From: Thermothielavioides terrestris NRRL 8126
Lineage: Eukaryota; Ascomycota; Sordariomycetes; Sordariales; Chaetomiaceae
DNA length: 64,000 bases
Reading direction: 5' to 3'
Assembly (NCBI RefSeq): GCF_000226115.1
Contig: NC_016460.1
Coordinates: 2,170,001 to 2,234,000 of the forward strand
The notes beneath the pieces are model-generated. The model searched no databases. It was given only the letters and a program-made list of their open reading frames with translations, and was not told the DNA's origin. Position 1 is the first letter of the stretch; every line of letters starts with the position of its first letter. Of this stretch, positions 30,573 through 41,187 are shown piece by piece. Position numbers and translations under genes: made by a program.

Positions 30573-32783
30573 CTAGTCGTCCTCCCCTTCGTCGCTCCCG
30601 CTTGACCATCCCTCGTGGTACTCGTCCGCCATCTCCATCAGCTCGTTCCCGAGGGTCTCGCGGTCCTCGAGCCCGATCGACCGGATCACGGTTGACCTGA
30701 GCTGCTTCAGCCTGGAAGAGACGGACGAATCGGTCGACAGGCTGCTTGTGATGTTGATTGCACCCGTCAGCGGCTCGCCGTCGTCGCCTCGGAAGATCTC
30801 TGGGAAGCTGTCCAGGAGAGGGAATTTGAGGGCCGAGTTGTAACTGCGCCCTGTCAGCTGAGAGGTCCGGCAAGGATCGTGAACGAGACTGCAAACGAAC
30901 CTCTTTGTCACCGGCTCGTACGCGCTCCGCCGCACCCGGCGCCCCAGCTCGTCCATCTCCACGTCTTCGGCCTCCTCGTCGCCGTAGCCTCGTGAGGCAA
31001 TCAGCTGGCTAAACACGCGAGGCCTGTCGAATCCATTGGACCGCGAATACGGCTCGAGCTGGTCCGACGGCGTAAACCGGACATCGAGCTGCACGCCCTC
31101 CGAGAGCTCCTCCTCGGACAGCTTCTTCCTCGGCCTGATATCCTCCTGGTCCTCTGAGTCTGACCGAGCAAAGCTCATCTGCAGGCCCGCCACGCTCTGC
31201 TTGCCCATGGTGTTGAGCACCTCGGCCATGCCCCCGAGCGACTCCCTCTTGGCCGGGTCCTTCAGCCTCGACGGCAGGAGGGCGCTCTCCACGGCGGCCG
31301 CGAGCAAGGCAGAGGTGTGCCACTGCACCGCGGGGTCCAGGTGTATCCTGGCTGGCAGCCGCTCCGGCACCGCCAGCGGCACGACGATTGACGCCTGCTT
31401 GTACAGCTCGGTGAGCGTCCTGGCCTTGTTGGCCAGCCGTAGCAACCGCCGGTCCTGGGTAAGCCGGACAGTCAGCAACCAACCATCCCTTCTCTCACTG
31501 TCCGTCCTTTTCACTCTCCCTTCCTCACCCCCGCAGAACCGAAGCCAACGATAAGACCACACCCAGAATCCAAATAAAATAAAATAAATAAATAAGGAAA
31601 CAAAAAAGGAAGAGAAAGTTAGAAAAGAAAAGAAGAAGACAGAGAGAACCCACCCTCGGAAGCGCCCTCTTCAACCCCCACCCCTCCTGTACCCCCCACA
31701 CCCAAAGACACACCTTCCCATACTCGTCCCTCAGCCGCTCCAGATAGCGGCCGGCAAACCCGCCCCAGCCGTCCTCGAGGCCGGCAAACACCTGCACGGC
31801 CTGCATGCAGTCGGCCTCCTCGACAAACGGCCTTAGGTCGCGGTCCAGCAGGTCGTGCTCGCGGTCGAGCGCGGCGAACAGGTCCTCGCCGGCCGCGTGC
31901 CGCTCGAAGGGGGGGGCTGGCGCCGGGATACCTCCTCCGCCTGCAAGACCTGCAGGGCCAGGGCCACGGCTGGCAGCGGCGGCGGCGGCGGCGGTAATGG
32001 TGCCGGCTAGATGGTGATGGTCGGCTGGCTGCTCCATGGTGATACCGTATTCCAGGGGGATCAGGGAGCGCGGGTGGTAGAAGACGCGCGAGTAGTCGGC
32101 GAAGAAGCGGATCGAGGCCGGGGTCAGGCGCGGCGGCGGCAGGCCTTGGTTGAGGGAGGTCGTGTAGGCGGATTCGGCGAGGGGCGGGGCGCGGTAGAGG
32201 GTTGTGGTGCCGTCCCTGTGTTTTTTCGTGAAGGGAGAGGGGAGAAATGTCAGTAATAGTAGTGGCGATGGTTGGTGGTGTCTAGCCGTGGTGGAGGCCT
32301 GTTTGTTGAGGAGAAAAGGGGGGGCGGCAGGGGTCGAGTTGGGGGGTATTGACATAAATGGAGGACGAGACTTACCATAACGCTTGAGGAGGGTTGGCCT
32401 CGTCGTTGACGTCGTAGAGGGCGTTGAGCTTGCGGAGGGTGCCGAAGGCGCCTTTCAGGTCGTAGATGACGGTGCGAGGCATGAAGGTCTCGGTGCCGTC
32501 AGGGGCGAGCCCCGGGCGGAAGTGGATGTCATGGTCGATCGGGGACTCTTCGTTTTCCGAGTAGGTAAAGTAGGATTCCTGTGCTCAGCTCTGGCATTAG
32601 TAAGGGTGAAAACAGCCTCACATAGGACAGGTTTGAGTGCAGGTTTGAGCATGAGACAGACAGTCGATAAGAAGCAAGATAATGGGGGGGGAATCAGAAA
32701 ATGAAGATTACCTGAGTATTCCAAAAATGAGTGGCCAGGTAGTTGCTTTGCTGGCCCAGCTGGACCGTGATTATTTCGTGCAT
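30573..32783 (-). CDS. DML1: Dml1/Misato, tubulin-related mitochondrial inheritance protein
   Basis: Exons 32783-32712, 32578-32376, 32215-31714, 31454-30901 and 30843-30573 give 533 residues. The protein starts [20 protein letters not shown], the Misato N-terminal segment related to the tubulin nucleotide-binding loop, and continues [20 protein letters not shown] and [20 protein letters not shown]. The middle has [18 protein letters not shown], then an Ala/Gly/Pro-rich insertion of about 35 residues, then [20 protein letters not shown], a tubulin-like motif. The tail ends in acidic Ser/Gly/Glu residues. Yeast Dml1 is essential and needed for mitochondrial DNA and organelle partitioning. The introns are 133, 160, 259 and 57 nt; the 259-nt intron is A/G-rich and the last is a stopless multiple of three. 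The phases of all five exons agree. Confidence 0.93.
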
Positions 32784-33417
32784 GTTGAATGGGCTGAGGG
32801 AAACGATGCGGTGAGTCGAGTGAGCGAGGCGTGAGCTCCAAGCTTCATGGTTGATGCACTTGGGTTGATGGGTTGTTCCCACGGCTTGGAGGTTAACACA
32901 TGGAACCCTAACCCTTAAACGATTTGAAGCGGTTGGGCTTCTACCATCCATCGTGAAAGATCTGATCTGGATAGATATGTCGGCCAAAGTAAGGCTGGAT
33001 ATTGATTGATTTGTTGTTTCTGATTACTATGAAAAAGGTGATGCCTCCTCTCGTGGACATCCCCAACTGCAACCCGAGTGATAGCATGGAAGCCCAAAAG
33101 CGGGAATGAAAGGGGGCCACATCCAAACATCCAAGCCAAGCAAGATGATAGAAGACGGGTCAACAAACAGCGCCCGCCGTGATCATTGCGCTCCTCTATC
33201 CTGCCAAACCCAGTCTAGCCCGTGGTCTATTATTTTGACAACCCCGAGACTCCATGTGACACATTTGACATCCATCAGAGCAGACAAAGAAAAGAAAGAA
33301 AGAGAAGAAAAAGAGAAAAAGAGAATCAGGCCTGCTCGCCCGCTGCAGTGCTTAGATTAGAGCCAACCGGCAGATCAAAAATCGACATCAGATCCTCCCC
33401 CAACAGCCCACCGCCGC
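32784..33417. other. intergenic, DML1 promoter and NADH dehydrogenase 3' end
   Basis: A 634-bp gap between tandem minus-strand genes. A telomere-like AACCCTAACCCTTAA sequence lies near 32904-32918, about 120 bp upstream of the DML1 start. An A/G-rich patch occurs at about 33285-33325. No gene was recognised. Confidence 0.5.
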
Positions 33418-35235
33418 CTACTCGCGCGAGAGGTCGCGGCCAAAGACCTTGGACTTGAGCCAGTCGTTGATGACGAGCAGGCGGTTGCGCATGCTGAAGC
33501 ACATGCTGATGTAGGCGCTGCGCCAGAACAGGAAGGTCAGGCTGCCGGCGGCGGCGACGTTGCCGTTGAACCAGGTGACGTCGGCGACGGCCTTCTCGCT
33601 GCCGATGTAGGCCAGGCTGCCCTGGTGGCTGTAGTAGAAGGGCTTGATGTCCTTGATGCGGCGCAGCTGGCGCTCGTGCTCCTCGATCTCGCGCGAGATG
33701 GCCGCCGAGTTGCCCGGCTGCAGGTTCAGCGACGAGCTGAGCTCGCGGATCTTGCTCTCGAGCGCCTCCGTCTTGGCCATGTTGTTGAACAGCCGCGCCA
33801 GGAAGTTGCCCTCCTGGCTGGCCACCTGCGCCGTCGGCGCGTAGCCCGCCACCGCGCAGTCGCCCACCGCCCAGATGTCGCGCGTGCCCTGCACCACCAG
33901 GTACTCGTTCACCGCCAGCCCGCGCCGCGAGTTCTTCTGCGCGGGGATGCGCGCCATCAGGTCCTTGACCACGGGCCGCACCGCGTTGCCCGTGGCCCAG
34001 ACGAGCAGGCCGTAGGGGAACACCACCGTCTCCTTCGTGCCGTCCGGCCGCGTCACCTCGGCCTCGACCGTCTTGTCGGTGACCTTCTTGACCATCGTCT
34101 TAGTGTGGATGTTAATCTTCTCCTCCTTAAACGTGCTCTCGGTGTACTCAATCAGCTGCTTGGAGAACATGGGCAGCACGCTGGGCAGCGCCTCGATCAG
34201 CGTCACCCGGAAGCGGTCGCTGATCTCCGGCACCAGCTTCTTTATGTCCTCCTCGAAGAAGTCCTGCAGCTCGCCGGCGAACTCCACGCCCGTCGGGCCG
34301 CCGCCGACCACGACCATGTGCAGCAGACGGTCGATCTCCTCGGGCGACTGGTCCTTGAAGGCGGCCGTCTCGACGCAGTCCATGATGCGCTTGCGGATCT
34401 TCTGCGCGTCGCCGATCTCCTTCAGGAAGCAAGAGTGCTCGCGGACGCCGGGGATGCCGAACGTGGCGTTCTCGGCGCCGACGCCGATCACCAGCATGTC
34501 GTAGGGAACCTCGGTCTCGGTAATGTCACCCCTAATTTCCGAGTTGTCGAAGATGCGCACCACCTTGCGCTCCGGGTCGATAGAGCTGGCCTCGGCCTCG
34601 TAGAACTTGACGCGGCCCTTCTTCTGCCGGAGGATGGTCCGCACCGGCTCCATGATGGACCGGTGCTCGATCGTGCCGTTTGTGCACGACGGGAGGAGGG
34701 GGGTGAAGAGGAAGTAGTTGCGCGGCGAGATGACGATGACATTGTAGTTCTCGGTGTCGAGGCGCTTGAGCAGCGAAATAGAGCCCCAGCCGGTTCCTGT
34801 TGCGACATGTCAGCCATGGTTTACCGGACGGCCGGGCGGGGTGAGGCGCGGCCTAAGCTTACCAAGGATAACGAGCGTTTTCTTGGACGGATCTGGGTCG
34901 ACCTGGGGCTCCGGGTGCCTGTCCTTGTAAACGCCGTAGCCGATGTAGGCGATGCCGGCGATGGCCGAGAGATAACCCAGCCTCCAGGTCCATCTCAACC
35001 TCCGGCGGAACCGCGACATTCTCGGCGGCGGGGCCGGCGCCGGCGTCTCGCTGGAATAACCGCGACGGAACTGCCGGGCGACGGGGCCTTGTGCGCTGCC
35101 AAAGACCGGCCTTGCGCCAGCGGTCCGGCACGATGTCTGCAGGAACAATCGGGGAACGGCCGGTGATTGCTGCAGCAGCGCGGCGCCCGAGGAGGGCGCC
35201 GCAAGCTGGCGCAGAGCCCTTGACGATGGCGCCAT
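33418..35235 (-). CDS. alternative (type II) mitochondrial NADH dehydrogenase, external type
   Basis: Exons 35235-34863 and 34796-33418 (66-nt intron) give 583 residues. The N-terminus is rich in Arg, Ser and Ala, a mitochondrial presequence, and is followed by a hydrophobic segment WRLGYLSAIAGIAYIGYGVY, which would anchor the protein facing the intermembrane space. Two dinucleotide folds are visible: TLVILGTGWGSISLL for FAD, interrupted by the intron, and MVVVGGGPTGVEFAGEL for NADH. IWAVGDCA is the second FAD-contact motif, and the C-terminus ends DWLKSKVFGRDLSRE. Type II enzymes pass electrons from NADH to ubiquinone without pumping protons. There is no EF-hand insertion, so it resembles Neurospora NDE2 more than the calcium-regulated NDE1; that paralogue choice is tentative. 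Confidence 0.93.
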
Positions 35236-38200
35236 CGGCTCAATTGGAACGCGCGAGAGGCAGGAGACGGCCAGAAGAGACCGGGCAGGAAGAACACCCC
35301 AGGAGGGGATTTGGAAAACCAACACTGGTAGGTAGAAACGAAGGTGCTGAGCACGAAAGTTTCGCGGTTTTTTCTTGGAATAAGCGCCGCAAATCTGATA
35401 TTCAATGACTCGTCGACGATAAGGGAGCAGCAACTGGGAGCTTCCAACCCTTGTCTGTTCTTTTTTTCATCCCGCCATTGCGACTTTATCCGATTCGACC
35501 GCTTGCGCTCGCATGGCGCAGACAGCCAGTCAGATGGCCGAGTCGCCCCCACGACCGCTCCACTGGGGAGCCTCTTGCCAAGGCCTTTGCAGGGGTGACC
35601 CTGATGACGAAAGAGATTCTGGATCGTTGTTTTGGGCGCTGTGAAACCCCCGTCGCGGGCTTCGAACTGACGAGAGTCATTTCCTGCCACAATTGAGGCG
35701 AACTGCGCACAAAAGAGGGGAAGCTACTGCTACGCTATGTTTGGACCCATTGAGTACGGAATAGAGACGGCGGAGATTTCTGGGGTCTCAACTCATCGTC
35801 TGCTTTAACTTTCGCCTCCGCCCAGGTCTTGAATTCGGCGGCGCACTCGAACCGCCCTGCCCTCCGACTGTTTCCAGTTTGCCATCGACTCCAGCGGTCC
35901 TGACCCTTCCTGGTCACTTCTTCACCTCGTTTCCCGCAGGCTGGATTTTGAGGCTGCTCTCCAGCATAACAGTTTTACTACCTACCTCGGCTGTGCCTGA
36001 CTGCCAGTCCTGATTGGCGCATGGCGGCTTTCTGGCGTGTGCAGTTGCCGCGGGCGTCCGAAGTCACTTTGGACGAGATTCGGCAACTCCGCATTATCAC
36101 ATGTCCAGGCGGTGCAAAACTGCCATACTGCCGACGAAGCACGTCACCCTCCTTGCGCGCTTGCCTCGTTGGCCAGCATGTCGGGTGGAATCGGTAGTTC
36201 CGATTCCGGATCAGCCTGGAGTGTCGGCGTGTTAAGGGGGAGTCGGCAGCCGCCGGCTTTGCCGGGAAGGGCGCACAGACCCGATGACTCCCGGAGCCGT
36301 GGCCGGACCCGAACCGGCCGAGGGCCGAAGCTCGGGGGTTAACCGGGTGCACCTCTGCAGTAGCCCGGAAATCGGAACTTACCGCGACCTGCAATGTCGC
36401 CGAAAAGGAAAGTACCTTGTGTACCGGATGAACACGGAAGGCGCGATAACCTAAGGTGATAGAGCGCCTCCCTTACCTCGGTTCCGTTTTACCGCGAGAA
36501 ACTGCATGGCTGCCTACCAGCTAACCAAGGTTGTTGCCGTCCTATTCGCTGTCGAGACTGTCTTCCGTGCCGGATGGGAGAAGCCTCAGCAGGCGTGCCT
36601 TCCTCACGTGGGCCGATGAATGTGAAATGCCACGACTGCGCGGGAAAAGGGTTTGATCTCTCTGACACTATCGCCTTCCAGTTAACTAAGGTACCGACCT
36701 AACTGTTCGTCGGCCGCCAGCCGGCACCTTGCCTTGCCTGGTCGCGCATGAACGATCTGCGGGATTGGTCCCGCGGGAAAATGCGACCACGCCTGCACCG
36801 TGCAGCCCCGGACTCGTCCAGCCTACCCATGCGCATCGGCTCCCGTCAGCTTCACCAGCTATCAGAATCCGGGCGTGTAAACCGCTTTTCCAGTTCGAGG
36901 TCGGTTACTGCGTAGGGCCCTGTAGCCGAGGGAAAACGCCTTGCAGCTCGGCACGTCCCTTCTGATACATTCATTCACATTGGATTCGGCTCACCAAACA
37001 ACCCCACCGTCTGCTTCGGACTCGCGATGGTTGTCCAGGGTATCGCACGTTCTCCGTTTACTTTCCACTGCCGAGTGCCGGATTTCATTCGAGAAGACTT
37101 CCCTCGGGATTGGCAGTCCGGGGAATTCTGCACGACTGATCTCCTCCAGGATGTTTCGGGCTGGATGCCGAATGAACACAAGTCTGCGGAGCAGCAACGC
37201 GACCTTCATCCGAGTCAGTGTGTCTGCGGATGAAGCTGGCCGGATAATAGATGTGCAGCGCTGCAGCTGCAAACCGGTTTAGGTATCCCGCTCCCAGAGA
37301 GATGCCCGACTCTCGCCGTAGCGGCCGTGGTTCGATGCCGCACGTTCGGCAATGAGGGGGCCACTGGGTGCAACAAGCGGCGACGCGAAACCAGAGTTAC
37401 CGACAGCGCAGTCCAGTGGTTCAAATCTCAAATCAAGAAATCAGTCTCCCCGGACGCACGGTCGTCGCCAGTTTGCCGATTGCTTGGGTCACCGAAGCGA
37501 CTGTCACGGCGCCCCTCCCCGCTTCGTCGCTCCCTGGCTGAAACCGCACCCCCGAGCGCTGAGACGTCGAACCCCTGCTCCCATGCGGTGTACTGCGGAT
37601 GGGGCTCTGCGATCTGATCTCTTCCCTCACAATCTGGCATCGGTCAGAGCGCACTTGCAGCCGCTTTGTGTACGGCATACAGAGATACGGATACTCCGTT
37701 AACGTACAAGCCCCAGCGTCTCCGAATGTGTTGTGGTGTGAGCTTGCTCAGCACATCGGCAAAGGGGCTGCTCAACCACCGCGCACCATTCCGAGAATGA
37801 CTCCAACGGAAGAAGTTTGCCACGAACAAGCACCTTCGACCACGTCCATTTCTGCTTGTGACGTATAATGCAAACAGCATAGCCATCGCCAAGACTGTTC
37901 CTGAACCCGCTCCGCATCCGGCTGCTAGCCCGCCCGTCCTCGCGCTCGCAGATCCAACCTGCGGCCTTGGTGAGCCGCAACAAGCAGCTTGATGCTCCAA
38001 CCAAGCTTCCCGAGGCGTGTTCGGCCCTTGGATCCAGGCTGGGACATGCTGGCAAAATTCATACCCTTGCCGACTCCATCGATCCCTGTTTCGGCGCGGC
38101 ACCGTCCGCCGCGGGTCCTGTCATTCATCCTACCCCTGATACAGCTGACGGCGAGAGCTTGGGCCCGTCCATCATGCACACCCACGACATGTCGGCCGGT

Positions 38201-38558
38201 TCTAGCAAGGTTAGGACTGAGCCTGCCTGCCTCTTGTCACAGCGTTTTCCGCTCATGCTGTGCTTTCTCTCCTCATTCCTCCTTCTCGCTCCATGGGACC
38301 GGTCTCCCTTTCCCCATGCTTCTCTTTCGTGTTCTGCTTTGCAGGTTCTCTTTCTGAACTATTCTTCTTGTAATACTCTTCAACTATTTCATTAATTCTT
38401 TTTGACACCTTCAATTTCAGCCACGGCGGTCCCTGGCAGCCTCAACGGCACTCACTCCGAACTTGAGAATACAGAGGACGGGACCCATGCTGTGCAGCCT
38501 ATCCGCTACTTGGGCGCTCTGACCCGTTCAGTACCGCCACTATACCGATGACAATAAG
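35236..38558. other. 3.3-kb region without a recognisable gene
   Basis: This is the longest gene-free stretch in the window. The left part should contain the NADH dehydrogenase promoter. Both strands carry only short or compositionally odd frames, and I see no transposase, reverse transcriptase or terminal repeat. From about 38230 the plus strand becomes CT-rich, and a TTTCAG at about 38420 looks like a splice acceptor, so a leader exon, possibly coding (a frame reading TAVPGSLNGTHSELENTEDG follows it), may precede the gene annotated from 38559. Motifs GAGTACGGAATA (35752) and ATACTCCGTT (37691) belong to a recurring intergenic motif set. Confidence 0.45.
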
Positions 38559-40738
38559 ATGCTTGGAGGCGAGGTTATGGCACCGTTGAGCAGTCCCTCC
38601 CGAGTCAGGCCAAGGCGATGTCTAGGTGAGAGCCTGCGGTTATTACGCAGGAGCACCCGATACGCCCGCCAGGACAGGGGAGGTAACAATGGAGACGACG
38701 GCACCCGTGGCTTCCGATTCGGCGATAATGGTGGCAGCGACGGCAGCGGAAGAGGCGGTGATTTCTTCCCCGGCGGCGGAAGAGGGAATTTCGACAAAAT
38801 TAACGGAGGCCGCGGGAACGGGAATGGGAATGGAAATGGAAACGGAAATGACAATGGCAAAGGCGGCGACAATGGGGACGGCAACGGCAACAGCAACGAC
38901 GGCGACAATGGGAACGACAGAGACTCCGGAGGAGGACATCGTAAGATAGGAGACGGTTCCGGGTTTGGAGGAGACAGAGACAGAAATGGCCGCAACGGAG
39001 ACGGTGACAACAGCCCGATAGCAAGCAGTCCGGCCGGGACGTCTCCCACAACATCAGGTCCAACGTCCGACCAAACATCACCCCTGCCGACGACAGCATC
39101 CGCTGAATCCAGCGATTCCTCAGCGGTGCCCGCCTCGATAACAACCAAACCATCCAGCACAACCAGCCCTGACGTGATCCTCCTGCAGCCCGGTGTAACG
39201 ACATCTCCTACGACCCAGGTATGTGCCGCCGCTCTCCGGCAACGTCTGACTACGTTAACACGGTTTGCAGGCGGGCTTGACTACTAGCTCATCCCTCCCT
39301 TCCTTGACATCGGCCGATACAGCAAGCTCAACGAGCGCCTCTGGCTCGACGGGAGCGGTAGCGTCCCCGGATACTGCTTCCGAGGTTGAACCATCTGCTT
39401 CTTCGGGACCAACCGAGACACCGGCTCCCGACTCTACGCCGTTTGGGAGACCATTCGGGTTCGGGAACGGAAGAGGCCCCAATAACAACCGCTTCCAGTC
39501 GTCCGAAGTGGGGATGGACGCAACGGCCGAGCGGGCACTGATCTCGGTGGGCTCAATAGGTATGGCTGCCGCGATGCTGATGCCCCAGATCCCCAGAGAC
39601 ACTGACACGAGCATCAGGGGGCTTCATCCTTGTGTGCTTTCTCGTTTGGCTGGTCTGGAGGGCAATGAGGAGGTCAAGGCGGGGTGCCGATGCTGGCAGC
39701 TCTCCAAGAGGAATTGCTCGCAGAATTCCATTCCTCAGACGAGGGAACTGGCAGAGCTTGGGAGACTCGGCGATCACCCAGTCACGGCCACCAAGCTACC
39801 GCGAGAAGCCCGGTAGCTTCCGCGCTCCCTCGGCAAAGGGCTTCTATGCGCCGGAGAAGGTGCAGCAGCCACAGGAAGCTTGGCCGCCGAGAACTGTCCA
39901 GGGCTTCGTTGCAGAACCGGATCCGGTTCTGTCCAGCAATGCGTACCAGCAGCCACAGTCCGATCCCAACAACATGTACCCGGCGAGGAACCCCCTTACT
40001 CTCGTCACAACCATGACCAATCCGCCGGCGCTCTCCCATCAACCGCAGGAATCGTTCAGCTCTACCAACGCTGCTCACTTCGGAGCGTTAATGTCGGGCG
40101 ACCAGCAAGGTGGCCTGTTCCAAACCGACGTCTCACCCGTCTCCTATTACAACCCAACCCTCATGACGCAACAGTTCACGGCCCCCTACCAGCCCATCTA
40201 CCGCCAACCCAGCCGCGCCATGAGCGAGGTATCCTCGCTCTCATCAGGCTTCGGAGACGGCGAGCTGATGGTCACGAACCCGCCGGTGGTCAGCCGTCCC
40301 GCGCCGACCGCAGCCCCCGGCGGCGGCGGCGGCGGCGGCGGGGCCCCGCAGCACCTGGCCCGCTTCTCGTGGATGGCGCAGGCGCAGGAGCCCGCCGGCG
40401 GAGCGCCGGAGCTGCGCAGGAGCCCCAGTAGCGCCGGGCGGCGCGAGACCGTCTACACGGACGCGAGCGAGGACCGGCCCGCGCGCTTCCGCAGCGTCCG
40501 GTCGTGGGTCGACCAGCAGACTGGGCGCATCCGCCGCGCGCAGCGCCGGCTCCAGGACGGAGACCAGGGCGCACCGCCGCCGCCGGGCAACCCGGGCATT
40601 CCGGGAATACCGAACCCGCCGGAGGAGCAGAACCTGCGGTTGATGATGGACGATGATGAGAAGCCGAGGAGGGTGGAGGATGTCATGGGCTTGGGAACGG
40701 GGTTGGGGTTGGGTGGGAAGACGCCTGAGACGGGCTAA
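38559..40738 (+). CDS. Ser/Thr/Gly/Asn-rich single-pass membrane protein, possible cell-wall sensor-like protein
   Basis: Exons 38559-39218, 39271-39559 and 39618-40738 give 689 residues if translation starts at ATG 38559. The first half is extracellular in character: a Gly/Asn/Asp-rich tract with a run of NG dipeptides (about 85-125), then long Ser/Thr/Pro stretches suited to O-glycosylation. A single membrane helix, GGFILVCFLVWLVWR, is formed across the second splice junction at about residue 318 and followed by basic MRRSRR, giving an N-out topology. The cytosolic half is Pro/Gln-rich, with a Gly9 run and acidic C-terminus. The layout resembles Mid2/Wsc-like sensors, but no named domain was identified. 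No signal peptide is visible at this start, so the true first exon probably lies upstream, and the N-terminus should be treated as provisional. Confidence 0.68.
38812..38935. repeat. GGNAAYGG-type simple repeat encoding Asn-Gly dipeptides
   Basis: Imperfect six-base units of the form GGGAATGG, GGAAATGG and GGCAACGG encode alternating Asn and Gly in the membrane protein gene. Units vary at synonymous positions, which suggests selection on the peptide rather than very recent slippage. Confidence 0.8.
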
Positions 40739-41187
40739 TATGGGATGTGAGGGATGGGTGTTGTTGCTGCGGAGAAATACCGACCCGTGTCTAGGTACTG
40801 TGTGTCTTCAAGCCTGGTGCTTGAACGAGGCATGTAGTGGTATCCACCTAGTGTGGAAGCTGGGCCGCTTGCCGGTCTGCTACTGGCACGAGTGAAAGAT
40901 ATCGATGAAATGATTCGGATATTGGCTCGACTGGCCAGGCAGTGGAGGTCTTCCTGACTGGTGACACCGGGACCGGAAGCCGAGCCTGCATTGCGATCAG
41001 AGAGACACATCGCTCACCTTTCCGATGAACCTAGACCCGCGCTGCCTACTCACTACTTGAGTATGCTACTGCGGCTTTCAAGTGAAACCAACCACAACAC
41101 GGCCTCTAACGGAGCCGTGTAATGAGTCGGTGGCACTTCACAACCGCACCAAGCACACCTCACTCATCATCATTAACTCTCTAATTC
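40739..41187. other. convergent 3' region
   Basis: A 449-bp gap between the converging membrane protein gene and the nuclease-like gene. Only short frames are present. Confidence 0.5.

Noticed and set aside
33625..35166. 513-codon plus-strand open frame
   Set aside because: Antisense shadow of the NADH dehydrogenase gene; no family resemblance and it crosses that gene's intron.
37644..38102. 152-codon minus-strand open frame in the gene-free block
   Set aside because: Low-quality composition and no protein family features; probably chance.
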